Origin: Lentilactobacillus curieae
GTDB taxonomy: Bacteria > Bacillota > Bacilli > Lactobacillales > Lactobacillaceae
Length of the DNA: 64,000 nt
Reading direction: 5' to 3'
Assembly (NCBI RefSeq): GCF_000785105.2
Contig: NZ_CP018906.1
Location: 1,798,001 to 1,862,000, forward strand
Numbering within the stretch: position 1 is the first letter of the stretch; each line of letters starts with the position of its first letter. Below are positions 35,561 to 45,543 of this stretch, piece after piece. Under the pieces are notes generated by a model. It ran no database searches, was not told the DNA's origin, and saw nothing but the letters and a program-made list of their open reading frames with translations. The translations under genes were made by a program, and so were the position numbers.

Positions 35561-37200
35561 TGGGACTTTTCGATATATTCAAGAGACGTTCAAAGCAGGC
35601 AGATAAGAAAAAAACAGAAGAAAAGAACGAAGAAGAACTGAATCAACAGACCGACTCAGAAAAAAATGAGCAGGCTAATGTTGACCAGGTTGAAGATCAA
35701 ACTACTAGTGAAAATCGTCAAGAATCTAAAAATGATGAAGATAATGCCGAAGATACAGGTACCGGTAGTGAAACTGATGTTGCTGATAATAAAGATGATG
35801 TGGCAACGCTTAAGCCATTGGAACCAGCTAAGCTCGAAGAATCAACTGAGGTTGAGGAACAGGCTGACGAATCTGCTACTGAAGTAAATACTAGCAAAGA
35901 GGAAGATGCTCTCCAAACAGCTTCAAAGATGCAGGAGCCAGCTGAAAAGCATGAAGACTTAGTTAGTGAAACATCCACTTCAGACCAACCAGTGTCCGAG
36001 GACAAACCAGAAATTGCTGAAGTTTCATCCACCACTGATAACACAAATCCAATAAGCAGCATGGAAACGATTGATTCTGAAACGAGTGAGACTGAATCAA
36101 AAGCTTCTTCTGATGATAATGAAGAAAATTTGACTGAGATAGCCACGGAGTCAACAGCATCAGTGGACCAGCAACCTGAAACTGCAGAAGATGTTGAAAC
36201 TAAGGTTGAAGACAGTGAAAGTGCAGAACCAGCTGATATCGATGAATCTGAACCAGTAACGGAGGCCAAGGAAGAAAAGTATGAGCAGGGGCTTACCAAG
36301 AGTCGAACAACGTTTGGGCAGAAACTAAACGCCCTCTTCGCAAACTTTAGAAGTGTTGACGAAGAGTTCTTTGATCGGTTGGAAGACATGTTGATTGAGT
36401 CTGATGTTGGTTTTGAAACATCAATGAGAATCACGGATGAATTGCGTGACGAAGTTAAGTTGCAAAATGCTAAAAAGCCTAAGGATGTTCAGAATGTAAT
36501 TGTTCAAAAGATGATTGAAATTTATGACTCTGAAGGAAATGGTGAGGATAATTCGCTACATCTAGCGGAAACTGGTCCGAGCGTTTTACTATTTGTTGGG
36601 GTCAATGGTGTTGGTAAGACCACTACCATTGGTAAACTTGCTAAACGATTTAAAAATGAAGGCAAAAAAGTTCTGTTAGTTGCCGCTGATACATTTAGAG
36701 CAGGTGCAATTGAACAGCTAAACGTTTGGGCTCAGCGTGATGGTGTTGATATCGTTAAAAATGAACCTGGGTCTGATCCAGCGGCTGCTGTATTTGACGG
36801 AGTAAAAAAAGCTAAGGCAGAAGCCTATGACATTTTATTAGTCGATACTGCTGGAAGACTGCAAAATAAAGTTAACTTAATGAACGAGTTAGCTAAAATG
36901 AAAAAGATTTTAACCAGAGAGATACCGGACTCACCTCACGAAGTCCTATTGGTATTGGATGCAACTACTGGTCAGAACGCTATGACACAAGCGAAAACAT
37001 TTAAAGAAACCACTGATGTTTCTGGAATCGTGTTAACTAAACTAGATGGAACTGCTAAGGGTGGAATCGTCCTTGCCATTAGAAACGAGCTCCATCTGCC
37101 GGTTAAACTAGTTGGGTTAGGTGAAAAGGTAACTGATTTGGCAGACTTTGATCCAAATAACTTTGTTTACGGTTTATTCAAGGGATTGTTTAAAGACTGA
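35560..37200 (+). CDS. ftsY: Signal recognition particle receptor FtsY with long acidic N-terminal domain
   Basis: The SRP receptor GTPase, 546 aa, much longer than the roughly 330-aa NG-only forms. Residues 1-12 (MGLFDIFKRRSK) are an amphipathic, basic membrane-contact helix. Residues about 15-245 are a Glu/Asp/Ser/Thr-rich low-complexity segment, the A domain. The NG domain follows, with FVGVNGVGKTTTIGKLA, ADTFRAGAIEQL, VDTAGRLQNK and TKLDGTAKGG. It starts within the smc stop codon (TAATG). Confidence 0.96.
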   Translation: MGLFDIFKRRSKQADKKKTEEKNEEELNQQTDSEKNEQANVDQVEDQTTSENRQESKNDEDNAEDTGTGSETDVADNKDDVATLKPLEPAKLEESTEVEEQADESATEVNTSKEEDALQTASKMQEPAEKHEDLVSETSTSDQPVSEDKPEIAEVSSTTDNTNPISSMETIDSETSETESKASSDDNEENLTEIATESTASVDQQPETAEDVETKVEDSESAEPADIDESEPVTEAKEEKYEQGLTKSRTTFGQKLNALFANFRSVDEEFFDRLEDMLIESDVGFETSMRITDELRDEVKLQNAKKPKDVQNVIVQKMIEIYDSEGNGEDNSLHLAETGPSVLLFVGVNGVGKTTTIGKLAKRFKNEGKKVLLVAADTFRAGAIEQLNVWAQRDGVDIVKNEPGSDPAAAVFDGVKKAKAEAYDILLVDTAGRLQNKVNLMNELAKMKKILTREIPDSPHEVLLVLDATTGQNAMTQAKTFKETTDVSGIVLTKLDGTAKGGIVLAIRNELHLPVKLVGLGEKVTDLADFDPNNFVYGLFKGLFKD

Positions 37201-37216
37201 TTTTTAACAATTATTA

Positions 37217-37257
37217 GGTGAGAATTAGTGACTGTGGTCCTAGTTCCCACTTTTTTA
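37217..37257 (+). terminator. Terminator after ftsY
   Basis: GTGAGAATTAG (37218-37228) pairs with CTAGTTCCCAC (37240-37250) with one mismatch and a G-U pair; then TTTTTT. Confidence 0.65.
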
Positions 37258-37267
37258 TTTTCTGATA

Positions 37268-37296
37268 TTGACTTGCTGAATAAAAATCGGTACTGT
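37268..37296 (+). promoter_or_regulatory. Probable promoter of ylxM-ffh
   Basis: TTGACT (37268-37273), 17-base spacer, TACTGT (37291-37296). Confidence 0.5.
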
Positions 37297-37327
37297 AAAC
37301 TAGTGTGAGACTAGAAAGGAAGCAATT

Positions 37328-37669
37328 ATGGAACTAGAAAAAAATAACTATATAAATTCTTTATTTGAATTTTATCAGCCACTTTTGACTGCTAAACAAT
37401 CTAGTTACATTGAGCTTTACTACGCTGATGACTATTCCTTAGGTGAGATTGCTGAGGAGTTCAACGTTAGTCGCCAAGCAGTTTACGATAACATCAAGCG
37501 ATCAGAAAAAATTCTGAACGGTTATGAAGATAAGTTAAAACTATATCAAAACTACATGGACCGAAACTCTAAGCTGGATAAGATTAGAGAATACGTTCAA
37601 TTGAATTATCCCAATGATACTGGACTAAATGATTTGATTAGTTCATTGGAAACTACTGAAGAAGAATGA
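37328..37669 (+). CDS. ylxM: YlxM/UPF0122 DNA-binding protein
   Basis: A 113-aa helix-turn-helix protein resembling sigma-70 region 4: [20 protein letters not shown] at about residues 38-57. It always precedes ffh in Firmicutes, and homologues stimulate SRP GTPase activity. It is 14 bases upstream of ffh. Confidence 0.93.
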   Translation: MELEKNNYINSLFEFYQPLLTAKQSSYIELYYADDYSLGEIAEEFNVSRQAVYDNIKRSEKILNGYEDKLKLYQNYMDRNSKLDKIREYVQLNYPNDTGLNDLISSLETTEEE

Positions 37670-37683
37670 GAGTGGTGTAAATT

Positions 37684-39138
37684 ATGGCATTTGAAGGCTT
37701 AACAGAGCGTCTTCAAAACGCAATGAAAAAGCTTCGTGGTAAGGGTAAAATTAGCGAAGCCGATTTGAGAGAAACAATGCGGGAAATTCGTTTGGCACTT
37801 TTGGAAGCCGACGTTAACTTTACCGTGGTCCGTAACTTTGTAAAGACTGTTCAAGACCGTGCAAAGGGTTCAGAAGTCCTTGAAGGTTTGAACCCATCAC
37901 AACAAATCATCAAGATTGTTGATGAAGAGCTGACTAAGATGATGGGGGACGAAGCTGTCCCTCTTAATAAAGCTCCAAAAATTCCAACTATTATTATGAT
38001 GTCTGGGCTTCAAGGTGCAGGTAAAACAACCACTGCCGGTAAGTTAGCATTAAAACTTAAGGATGAAGAAAATGCGCGGCCACTTTTGGTTGCGGATGAT
38101 GTTTATCGTCCTGCTGCCATTGATCAATTAGAAACTGTCGGTGAGCAGATTGGCGTTCCTGTATTTCAGTTGGGTACGGATGTTGATCCAGTCGAAATTG
38201 CTAAACGCGGGGTTGCTAAGGCCATTGAGGACCATAATGATTACGTGATCATCGATACTGCTGGTCGTTTACAGATCGATGAAGCCTTGATGGGTCAGCT
38301 TAAAAACATTAAAGCAGAAGTTCAGCCTAATGAAATTTTACTGGTTATTGATTCAATGACTGGTCAAAATGCGGTCAACACTGCTGAAGGTTTTAACGAC
38401 GCCCTTGACGTTACGGGTGTGGTTCTTACCAAGCTGGATGGTGATACGCGTGGTGGTGCTGCTTTATCTATCAGAGCAGTCACAGATAAGCCAATTAAGT
38501 TCGTTGGTCAAGGAGAAAAGATGTCCGACTTGGACGTTTTCTATCCTGACAGAATGGCTTCTAGAATTCTTGGAATGGGAGATATGCTTTCCCTTATCGA
38601 GAAGACTCAGAAGGAATATGATGAAAAACAAGCACAAGAACTAACCGAAAAGATTAGAGAAAATAGTTTCGACTTTAATGACTTTTTGGATCAAATTAGT
38701 CAAATTCAAAAAATGGGTCCTTTGGAAGACATCATGAAGATGATTCCAGGAATGGCCAATAATCCTGCACTTAAAAATGTCAACATGGATCCAAAGGATA
38801 TGGAACACATTAAGGCCATTGTTTATTCAATGACTGAGCAAGAACGAGAAGATCCAGATGTGTTGAATCCTTCAAGACGGCGCAGAATCGCTGCTGGTTC
38901 TGGTCGACCAATTCAGGAAGTTAACCGCATGATCAAGCAGTTTAACCAAATGAAGAAGATGATGAACCAAGTTTCTAAAGGGAATATGTCTGGTATGGAA
39001 AACATGATGAACGCTACCGGTATGGGCGGCGGAGGCATGGGTTCTAAGATGTCTAACCTAGCAATGAAGCAAATGAGTAGAAAGCTCCACAAGAACAAAA
39101 AGAAACGTCTTAAAGCCAAGAAGAAACGTAAGAAATAG
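37684..39138 (+). CDS. ffh: Signal recognition particle protein Ffh (SRP54)
   Basis: A 484-aa GTPase that binds 4.5S/scRNA and signal sequences. The NG domain has MSGLQGAGKTTTAGKLA, ADDVYRPAAIDQL, IDTAGRLQID, TKLDGDTRGGAALS. The M domain is Met-rich (about 300-470; MNQVSKGNMSGMENMMNATG) and ends with a run of Lys/Arg. Partner of the FtsY encoded 0.5 kb upstream. Confidence 0.97.
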   Translation: MAFEGLTERLQNAMKKLRGKGKISEADLRETMREIRLALLEADVNFTVVRNFVKTVQDRAKGSEVLEGLNPSQQIIKIVDEELTKMMGDEAVPLNKAPKIPTIIMMSGLQGAGKTTTAGKLALKLKDEENARPLLVADDVYRPAAIDQLETVGEQIGVPVFQLGTDVDPVEIAKRGVAKAIEDHNDYVIIDTAGRLQIDEALMGQLKNIKAEVQPNEILLVIDSMTGQNAVNTAEGFNDALDVTGVVLTKLDGDTRGGAALSIRAVTDKPIKFVGQGEKMSDLDVFYPDRMASRILGMGDMLSLIEKTQKEYDEKQAQELTEKIRENSFDFNDFLDQISQIQKMGPLEDIMKMIPGMANNPALKNVNMDPKDMEHIKAIVYSMTEQEREDPDVLNPSRRRRIAAGSGRPIQEVNRMIKQFNQMKKMMNQVSKGNMSGMENMMNATGMGGGGMGSKMSNLAMKQMSRKLHKNKKKRLKAKKKRKK

Positions 39139-39178
39139 TCTATTATTTCAACGGTTTAGTGGTGTAAAGAAAAAAACC

Positions 39179-39207
39179 TTTACAAGCGTTAGAATTGTTG
39201 GTATATT
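39179..39207 (+). promoter_or_regulatory. Promoter of rpsP
   Basis: TTTACA (39179-39184), 17-base spacer, TATATT (39202-39207); a TATAAT overlaps 5 bases further on. Confidence 0.65.
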
Positions 39208-39240
39208 ATAATACGTTAAAACAATATAGGAGGAATAAGC

Positions 39241-39516
39241 ATGTCTGTTAAAATTCGTTTAAAGCGCATGGGCTCAAAGAAGCGTCCATTCTACCGTATC
39301 GTTGTTGCTGACTCACGTAGCCCACGTGATGGTCGTTTCATCGAAAACGTTGGTACTTACAGCCCATTACAACAACCTGCTAAGGTTACTTTGGAAGAAG
39401 ATTCAATCCTTAACTGGTTAAACAATGGTGCTCAACCATCAGATACTGTTCGTAACATTTTATCTGATGCAGGTATCATGAAGAAGTATCACGAAGCTAA
39501 GTACTCAAAAAAGTAA
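39241..39516 (+). CDS. rpsP: 30S ribosomal protein S16
   Basis: A 91-aa S16 beginning [20 protein letters not shown] and containing [15 protein letters not shown]. Strong ribosome site AGGAGGAA. khpA follows after 18 bases. Confidence 0.97.
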   Translation: MSVKIRLKRMGSKKRPFYRIVVADSRSPRDGRFIENVGTYSPLQQPAKVTLEEDSILNWLNNGAQPSDTVRNILSDAGIMKKYHEAKYSKK

Positions 39517-39534
39517 AGTGAGTGATTCTACAAC

Positions 39535-39783
39535 ATGGTTAATGTTGATGAGTTAATAAAAACTATTATTGAACCACTTGTTGATGATAGGGAAGAGGTA
39601 AGCATTAGTCATCAGGAAACTGATCGGTTTAATGAATACCACTTGCACCTTAGCGATGATGATGTTGGCCGAGTAATTGGTAAACATGGTCACGTAATTC
39701 AAACAATCAGAACGCTGGTTTACAGTGTCCCTGTTTCAGGTTCAAAAAAAGTGCGCCTTGTTGTTGATGACGGCAAGGAATAA
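39535..39783 (+). CDS. khpA: KH-domain RNA-binding protein KhpA (YlqC)
   Basis: An 82-aa single KH domain with the GxxG loop in VGRVIGKHGHVIQTIRTL. KhpA pairs with KhpB (Jag) to bind small RNAs and influence cell division and elongation in Gram-positives. Conserved in the rpsP-khpA-rimM-trmD-rplS cluster; here a terminator separates it from rimM. Confidence 0.93.
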   Translation: MVNVDELIKTIIEPLVDDREEVSISHQETDRFNEYHLHLSDDDVGRVIGKHGHVIQTIRTLVYSVPVSGSKKVRLVVDDGKE

Positions 39784-39827
39784 AAAAGTTCTTATTCGAA
39801 ACGGTGGTTTTGTTTAAGAGCTTTTTT
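39783..39827 (+). terminator. Terminator after khpA
   Basis: AAAAAAGTTCTTA (39783-39795) pairs with TAAGAGCTTTTTT (39815-39827) with one mismatch; loop of 19 bases. Confidence 0.7.
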
Positions 39828-39860
39828 GTTATCTAACGGTCAAAAATATAGGAGGTTGCT

Positions 39861-40385
39861 TTGGAATATTATAATGTTGGAAATTTAGTTAATACTCAAG
39901 GAATTAAAGGTGAAGTTAGAGTAATTTCAATTACTGATTTCCCTGAGGATAGATTTAAAAAGGGCAATACTTTATTTGTCGATGATGAGAAAACCCATTC
40001 AATGACTAAACTGGAAATTGATGGGGTTAGAAAGCAAAAGAACTTCATCATTTTGCATTTTAAAGGTTATGACTCAATTAATGATGTTTTGAAGTTTAAG
40101 CCTGGGGTGCTGAAAGTTAGCGAAGATAGTATCCCGGATGACGAATTGGATGAAGGAGAGTACTACTACCACCAAATAATTGGACTCTCTGTAGTTGAGG
40201 ATGGCAAGCAACTTGGAACAGTGAAGGAAATTCTGTCTCCAGGAGCCAATGATGTTTGGGTAGTCAAAAGAGACCACAAACAAGATTTGTTACTTCCGAA
40301 AATCGATTCAGTCATCAAAGGCGTAGATTTAGAGACAGGCATAATCGATGTCGAAGTTCCAGAGGGGTTAGACGATGAAGATTGA
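39861..40385 (+). CDS. rimM: 16S rRNA processing protein RimM
   Basis: A 174-aa 30S maturation factor. The N-terminal beta barrel has [19 protein letters not shown]; the C-terminal PRC-barrel has [11 protein letters not shown] and [12 protein letters not shown] start following AGGAGG. Its end overlaps trmD by 11 bases. Confidence 0.95.
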   Translation: MEYYNVGNLVNTQGIKGEVRVISITDFPEDRFKKGNTLFVDDEKTHSMTKLEIDGVRKQKNFIILHFKGYDSINDVLKFKPGVLKVSEDSIPDDELDEGEYYYHQIIGLSVVEDGKQLGTVKEILSPGANDVWVVKRDHKQDLLLPKIDSVIKGVDLETGIIDVEVPEGLDDED

Positions 40386-41127
40386 TGTTTTGAGCTTATT
40401 CCCAGAAATGTTCACTGGTCCAATGCACGATTCAATTATTGGGAAGGCAATTGAAAATAAAATTATTGATTTCAACGTAACTGATTTCCGCGATTTCACA
40501 ACCGATAAGCATAATCACGTTGATGATTACCCATTTGGTGGCGGGGCTGGAATGCTGCTGCAAGCACAACCAATTCTAGATGCGTTTGAGCATACTCAAG
40601 CAGAATCAAAGGCAAAAGGGTATCCTGATGGCAAAGTTATCTTAATGGACCCAGCAGGCAAACAATTTACGCAGTCAGATGCGGAAAGCTTGGCAACAAG
40701 TGAACATTTAACTTTTATTTGTGGCCACTATGAGGGTTATGATGAACGAATTCGCTCGATTGTGACTGATGAATACTCATTAGGGGATTATGTGCTGACA
40801 GGTGGAGAATTACCTGCTATGGTCATGATTGATGCAATTTCTAGATTAATTGACGGTGTGCTTGGTAATAATGAGTCTGCCGTAACTGAATCATTTTCAA
40901 CTGGATTGCTAGAGGGTCCTCAGTATACGCGACCAGCTGACTTTCGTGGCATGAAAGTCCCGGAAGTTTTGACCAGCGGGAATCATCAAAAGATTTTTGA
41001 ATGGAATCAAAAAGAGTCATTACGCCGAACTTATTTGCGTCGTCCCGACTTGATTGATCATCAAAAATTAACTGATTTGCAAAAGCGGCTACTAGCTGAC
41101 GTCAGAATTGAAGAAGAGAAGAACTAG
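40375..41127 (+). CDS. trmD: tRNA (guanine-N1)-methyltransferase TrmD
   Basis: Makes m1G37 in tRNA, preventing +1 frameshifting. The 250-aa protein has the trefoil-knot SAM site [33 protein letters not shown], and the linker [19 protein letters not shown]. Overlaps rimM. 123 bases, including a promoter and leader, separate it from rplS. Confidence 0.97.
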   Translation: MKIDVLSLFPEMFTGPMHDSIIGKAIENKIIDFNVTDFRDFTTDKHNHVDDYPFGGGAGMLLQAQPILDAFEHTQAESKAKGYPDGKVILMDPAGKQFTQSDAESLATSEHLTFICGHYEGYDERIRSIVTDEYSLGDYVLTGGELPAMVMIDAISRLIDGVLGNNESAVTESFSTGLLEGPQYTRPADFRGMKVPEVLTSGNHQKIFEWNQKESLRRTYLRRPDLIDHQKLTDLQKRLLADVRIEEEKN

Positions 41128-41144
41128 CTGACAAGAAAATTAAC

Positions 41145-41174
41145 TTTACAGATAGCGAATAACTATGATACACT
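41145..41174 (+). promoter_or_regulatory. Probable promoter of rplS
   Basis: TTTACA (41145-41150), 18-base spacer, TACACT (41169-41174). Confidence 0.55.
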
Positions 41175-41179
41175 AATTT

Positions 41180-41244
41180 TTGGCGTAAGCCGTAAAACAA
41201 CATTCCGCTGTCCGAGAGATAATGAATGCTATTGAAAGGAAGAT
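41180..41244 (+). ncRNA. Ribosomal protein L19 leader
   Basis: A roughly 65-base leader between the rplS promoter and the coding start, with a GGCGTAAGCC hairpin and further pairing potential near CATTCCGC and GAATGCTATTG. It is in the position of the Firmicutes L19 leader family. A covariance-model search would decide. Confidence 0.5.
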
Positions 41245-41250
41245 TTGTTC

Positions 41251-41610
41251 ATGCGACAAAATCAATTGATTGAAAAGCTTAATAATGAACAACTACGTAG
41301 CGACATTCCAGAATTCCGTACCGGAGATTCTGTTAAAGTTTACGTTAAGGTTGTTGAAGGTACCCGCGAACGTATCCAATTGTTCGAAGGTGTTGTAATT
41401 AAGCGTAAAGGTTCAGGTATCCAAGCTACTTATACTGTTCGTAAGATCAGTAACGGTGTTGGTATCGAACGTATTTTCCCATTACACTCACCACGTGTTG
41501 ATAAAATCGAAGTAGTTCGTCATGGTCGGGTTCGTCGTGCAAAGCTTTACTACTTGCGTGCATTGCAAGGAAAAGCTGCTCGTATTCCTGCATCACGTCG
41601 TGCAAGATAA
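41251..41610 (+). CDS. rplS: 50S ribosomal protein L19
   Basis: A 119-aa L19 starting [20 protein letters not shown], with [20 protein letters not shown] and the C-terminal [21 protein letters not shown] 41251 follows GAAAGGAAG; a TTG two codons earlier is possible. Confidence 0.96.
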   Translation: MRQNQLIEKLNNEQLRSDIPEFRTGDSVKVYVKVVEGTRERIQLFEGVVIKRKGSGIQATYTVRKISNGVGIERIFPLHSPRVDKIEVVRHGRVRRAKLYYLRALQGKAARIPASRRAR

Positions 41611-41620
41611 GCTTTTATCG

Positions 41621-41662
41621 AAAAAAAGGCCAAATCCATTATTTGGATTTCGGCCTTTTTTA
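41621..41662 (+). terminator. Terminator after rplS
   Basis: AAAAAAAGGCCAAATCCA pairs with TGGATTTCGGCCTTTTTT, with a T-run. One of the strongest terminators in the window. Confidence 0.88.
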
Positions 41663-41746
41663 TTTATAATTGTTTAATTTTTGTAACCGGAACCAAAGTT
41701 GAACTGATAATCTGTTATCATAGTTCTCAGGGAGAAGGTGTGTAAG

Positions 41747-42676
41747 TTGATTAGTGATAATGATCAAAACTTAGTGTGGTTCATAAAGTACATTAAAAAT
41801 GAACGCAAATATTCAGATGAAACTGTAGCTGCTTATCAGCGGGATATTTATGAATTTATAGCTTTTTTAAATCAAACTAATCAGGAACAAGCATCCCTGC
41901 TACGTGTGGACTCATACGATGTTGAGGCGTACTTAACGAACTTATACGACAAGGGATTCTCGAAGAACTCCGTTGCCCAAAAGATTTCTGCACTGAAGTC
42001 GTTTTATAATTACTTGGTTAAAAACGAGGAGATGCCACTAAATCCGTTTGAATACGTCCACCTTAAGACAAACAATAAAAAGCTTCCCAGGTTCTTTTAC
42101 CAAGAAGAAATGAAAGCTTTGTTTGAGAGTGCAAAAAAGGATGAAAACAATCCGCTCAGAATGCGTAACCTAGCTTTGCTTGAAGTGTTTTACGCAACGG
42201 GAATCCGTGTGAGTGAATGTGCTGGGCTTACCCTTGACAGAATTGATATTGCTAATAAGATGATGTTAATCTTTGGGAAGGGCAATAAGCAAAGGTATGT
42301 TCCGTTTGGAAATCATACCAAGGATGCACTTAGTGATTATTTGCCCGAAAGGGACATCGTGATGGAAAAATACCATGAGTCCCATCAGTATCTGTTCATT
42401 AATCACTATGGTAAGCCACTTAGCGCTCGTGGAATTGAATATATTTTAGATGACATTATCAAAAAGAGCAGTTTAAACTCCGAAATTCATCCCCACATGT
42501 TGCGGCATACATTCGCAACGGCGATGTTAAATAACGGGGCTGACATGCGAACTGTCCAAGAACTTCTGGGTCATGCTAGTCTATCTTCAACTCAAATTTA
42601 TACGCACGTTACAAAGGCTCACTTAATGAGTGATTATAACAAATTCTTCCCTAGATCAAAGAAAAATCAAGAATAG
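41747..42676 (+). CDS. xerC: Tyrosine recombinase XerC
   Basis: A 309-aa site-specific recombinase that normally resolves chromosome dimers at dif with XerD. It has an N-terminal SAM-like domain ([19 protein letters not shown]) and a catalytic domain with Arg in [10 protein letters not shown], Lys in [10 protein letters not shown], HxxR in [12 protein letters not shown], His in [10 protein letters not shown] and Tyr in YTHVTKAHL, so all catalytic positions are intact. TTG 41747 after GGAGAAGG; GTG 41738 overlaps that site. It heads the xerC-hslV-hslU operon. A TGATAA-TCTG-TTATCA dyad lies just upstream (about 41705-41720). Confidence 0.93.
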   Translation: MISDNDQNLVWFIKYIKNERKYSDETVAAYQRDIYEFIAFLNQTNQEQASLLRVDSYDVEAYLTNLYDKGFSKNSVAQKISALKSFYNYLVKNEEMPLNPFEYVHLKTNNKKLPRFFYQEEMKALFESAKKDENNPLRMRNLALLEVFYATGIRVSECAGLTLDRIDIANKMMLIFGKGNKQRYVPFGNHTKDALSDYLPERDIVMEKYHESHQYLFINHYGKPLSARGIEYILDDIIKKSSLNSEIHPHMLRHTFATAMLNNGADMRTVQELLGHASLSSTQIYTHVTKAHLMSDYNKFFPRSKKNQE

Positions 42677-42687
42677 GAGTTTATTTT

Positions 42688-43230
42688 ATGCCAGTAAAAT
42701 TTGAAGCAACCACAATCTGTGCCGTTCGCCACAATGGCCACCTAGCAATGGCTGGTGACGGTCAAGTTACCATGGGCGAAAAGGTAATAATGAAGGGTAC
42801 AGCCCACAAAGTTCGCCGAATTTTTGACGGTAAAGTCGTAGTTGGCTTTGCGGGAAGCGTTGCGGACGCATTTAATTTGGAAGAAAGATTCGAATCAAAG
42901 TTAGGCCAATATGACGGCGATTTAAAACGTGCTTCAGTCGAATTGGCACAAGATTGGCGAAAAGACCAAGCCCTACAAAAACTAGAAGCACTGTTGATTG
43001 TAATGAATGATACGGATCTATTATTGGTATCAGGTTCTGGAGAAGTAATCGAACCAGATGATGATATCTTAGCTATTGGTTCAGGTGGCAACTTTGCATT
43101 AGCAGCTGCGACGGCAATGAAACACCATGCAGAAAACATGAGTGCTAAGGATATTGCTGAAGCCGCAATTCACATTGCTGGCTCAATTGACATTTTTACA
43201 AACCAAAACGTTATTTCTGAAGAATTGTAG
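42688..43230 (+). CDS. hslV: ATP-dependent protease subunit HslV (ClpQ)
   Basis: A 180-aa proteasome-like peptidase. The usual mature N-terminus TT(I)(V/C)AVR appears as [10 protein letters not shown] at residues 8-17, after a 7-residue MPVKFEA leader. Processing before Thr8 would therefore be needed to expose the nucleophile. GDGQVTMG and the C-terminal [12 protein letters not shown] are typical. hslU follows after 13 bases. Confidence 0.94.
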   Translation: MPVKFEATTICAVRHNGHLAMAGDGQVTMGEKVIMKGTAHKVRRIFDGKVVVGFAGSVADAFNLEERFESKLGQYDGDLKRASVELAQDWRKDQALQKLEALLIVMNDTDLLLVSGSGEVIEPDDDILAIGSGGNFALAAATAMKHHAENMSAKDIAEAAIHIAGSIDIFTNQNVISEEL

Positions 43231-43243
43231 GAGGAACATAATA

Positions 43244-44653
43244 GTGGACGAATCTCAAATTACCCCTAAACAAATCGTTGAAACCTTAGATCAATACATT
43301 ATTGGTCAGGGAGAGGCTAAAAAAGCGGTGGCTGTTGCTTTAAGAAATCGTTACCGTAGAATGCAGCTTTCAAAAGATATGCAAGATGAAATTTCACCCA
43401 AAAACTTGCTAATGATTGGACCTACCGGTGTTGGTAAGACAGAAATTGCTCGTAGGCTAGCTAAAATTGTTAATGCGCCATTTGTTAAGGTCGAAGCCAC
43501 CAAGTTTACTGAAGTCGGTTATGTCGGCTCAGATGTAGAATCAATGGTTAGAGACTTAGTCGAAAATGCAGTTAACTTGCAAAAAGTAGAAGCATATAAA
43601 AGTGTTAGAACAGACGCTGAAAAGGAGGCTAATAACCAATTAGTTAAGTTGTTAGTTCCTGCCGAGCGGAAAAAGAATAACAAAAATGACATGCAGAATT
43701 TAATGAGTATGTTTTCTGCGATGCAAAAGGGAGAAATGCCTACCCCTGATGCCCCTGAAGAAGAGGTCAGTGAGGATATTCGTGAAAAGCGGATGTCGAC
43801 ATCAGAAAAGCTTCGTGCAGGTCTTCTTGAAGATGAACAAGTAAAAATTAAAGTTGATGATTCATCAGCTAACATGGCTGGTCAAAATAGCATGTTGAAT
43901 CAAATGGGAATTGATCTAAATGATACTCTTTCAGGATTAATGCCCAAAAAACAAATTGAACGGACTGTAAGTGTGAAGGAAGCTAGGGAAATTTTGGCTC
44001 ACCAAGCTGCAGAGAAGTTGATCAATCAAGCTGACCTATATCACGATGCAATTACAAGAGCTGAAAACACGGGAATTATTTTTATCGATGAAATTGATAA
44101 GATTACTGGAGGCAATTCTAATAACTCTGGAGAGGTTTCTCGTGAGGGTGTTCAAAGGGACATTCTTCCAATTGTTGAAGGTTCCCAAATTAATACTAAA
44201 TATGGTTCTATTAATACGGATCACATCTTGTTTATTGGCTCTGGTGCATTTGCCACCAGCAAGCCATCTGACCTGATTCCCGAACTCCAAGGTCGTTTCC
44301 CAATTAGAGTTGAATTGGATGACTTGAGCAAGGAAGACTTCGTTAGAATTCTAACTGAGCCAACTAATGCACTCACTAAGCAATATGTAGCATTGATTGG
44401 TACTGATAACATTAAGATTACCTTTACGATTGAGGCAGTTAATAAAATCGCCGAGATTGCATCAGATGTTAACCACAATACGGATAATATTGGTGCAAGA
44501 AGACTCCACACGATTCTTGAGAAGCTTCTTGAGGACATTCTTTATGAAGGTCCAGATATGCAAATGGGTGAAATTACCATCACGGAACAATATGTTGATG
44601 ATAAAGTTGGCAAACTTGCTGGCAACAAGGATCTTTCAAGATATATTCTATAA
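43244..44653 (+). CDS. hslU: ATP-dependent protease ATPase subunit HslU (ClpY)
   Basis: A 469-aa AAA+ unfoldase partner of HslV. It has ITPKQIVETLDQYIIGQGEA at the N-terminus, Walker A MIGPTGVGKTEIARRLA, a variable I domain (about 100-240), Walker B GIIFIDEIDKI and the sensor region HTDNIGARRLHTILEKL. The C-terminus, ending LSRYIL, is the activating tail that docks into HslV. GTG 43244 follows AGGAGGAA; earlier in-frame starts are within hslV. Confidence 0.96.
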   Translation: MDESQITPKQIVETLDQYIIGQGEAKKAVAVALRNRYRRMQLSKDMQDEISPKNLLMIGPTGVGKTEIARRLAKIVNAPFVKVEATKFTEVGYVGSDVESMVRDLVENAVNLQKVEAYKSVRTDAEKEANNQLVKLLVPAERKKNNKNDMQNLMSMFSAMQKGEMPTPDAPEEEVSEDIREKRMSTSEKLRAGLLEDEQVKIKVDDSSANMAGQNSMLNQMGIDLNDTLSGLMPKKQIERTVSVKEAREILAHQAAEKLINQADLYHDAITRAENTGIIFIDEIDKITGGNSNNSGEVSREGVQRDILPIVEGSQINTKYGSINTDHILFIGSGAFATSKPSDLIPELQGRFPIRVELDDLSKEDFVRILTEPTNALTKQYVALIGTDNIKITFTIEAVNKIAEIASDVNHNTDNIGARRLHTILEKLLEDILYEGPDMQMGEITITEQYVDDKVGKLAGNKDLSRYIL

Positions 44654-44665
44654 GAATGAAGGCTA

Positions 44666-45541
44666 ATGATGATTAAACTTAAAAATGACTACTTAACAGT
44701 TACAATTAATCCGCTAGGAGCTGAATTAACCAGCGTTAAATCAGCAGATACTGAATATATTTGGACTGCAGACAAACAATATTGGGGTCGCCATGCGCCA
44801 GTCTTGTTTCCCATTGTTGGCAGATTAAAGGACAATCAGTATCAATTTGAGGGAAAAACCTACGAAATGACGCAACATGGTTTTGCTCGGGATAATGAAT
44901 TTACTGTAGAAAATCAAACAGATACTGAAGTTACTCTATCTTTAAGCGATAACCAGGACAGTTTAGCAAAGTATCCTTTCAAATTTAAGTTGACAATTAG
45001 TTACGTTTTAACCGATCATGAACTGTCAATTTCTTTAAACGTACTGAATACTGATACTAAAGAAATGATTTTTCAAATCGGTGCCCATCCCGGGTTTAAT
45101 ATTCCATTCAACCCCTATGAGGGTGGCTTTGAAGACTATTCAGTCAAGTTTGCACCCCAGAAGGATTATGTGAAGGTACCCTTAAAACCACCATATAGTG
45201 ACCCAAATGACACTTCTGTGGTTGATTTAAGGCAACCAATGCAACTAAAACATGACTTATTTGATCAGGATGCCCAAGTGCTTGAATTGAATGGTGAAGA
45301 AACGACATTATTACTTAGTAGTAGTGTCAATGAAACTGGAGTTTCAATCCACATCAATAACGCTAAATATGTTGGGGTGTGGTCACCATATCCTAAAGAG
45401 GCACCATTTGTCTGTGTGGAACCTTGGTGGGGACTAGCAGATACAGTTGATGCCGATGGCCAACTTGACAATAAGTTTGCGACTAACCGACTAGCACCTA
45501 AAGAAGACTTTACAGGAAGTTACTCATTGACTTTCTTTTAA
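44666..45541 (+). CDS. Aldose 1-epimerase family protein
   Basis: A 291-aa galactose-mutarotase-like beta-sandwich of the LacX/YeaD-type group. It has GAELTSVKSADTEYIWTAD, HGFARDNEFTV, the catalytic-type His in QIGAHPGFNIPF, and VCVEPWWGLADT with the catalytic-type Glu. The exact sugar is unknown. It lies 12 bases after hslU and may be co-transcribed with it; terminated by a strong hairpin shared with plsY. ATG 44666 or 44669. Confidence 0.88.
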   Translation: MMIKLKNDYLTVTINPLGAELTSVKSADTEYIWTADKQYWGRHAPVLFPIVGRLKDNQYQFEGKTYEMTQHGFARDNEFTVENQTDTEVTLSLSDNQDSLAKYPFKFKLTISYVLTDHELSISLNVLNTDTKEMIFQIGAHPGFNIPFNPYEGGFEDYSVKFAPQKDYVKVPLKPPYSDPNDTSVVDLRQPMQLKHDLFDQDAQVLELNGEETTLLLSSSVNETGVSIHINNAKYVGVWSPYPKEAPFVCVEPWWGLADTVDADGQLDNKFATNRLAPKEDFTGSYSLTFF

Positions 45542-45543
45542 TC

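Noticed and set aside
35718-36434. A 238-codon minus-strand frame opposite ftsY
   Set aside because: A Ser-rich mirror of the low-complexity acidic FtsY domain, with no expression signals.
41705-41720. TGATAA-TCTG-TTATCA upstream of xerC as a dif site
   Set aside because: The arms are only 6 bp with a 4-base centre; dif sites have 11-bp arms. More likely part of a promoter region.
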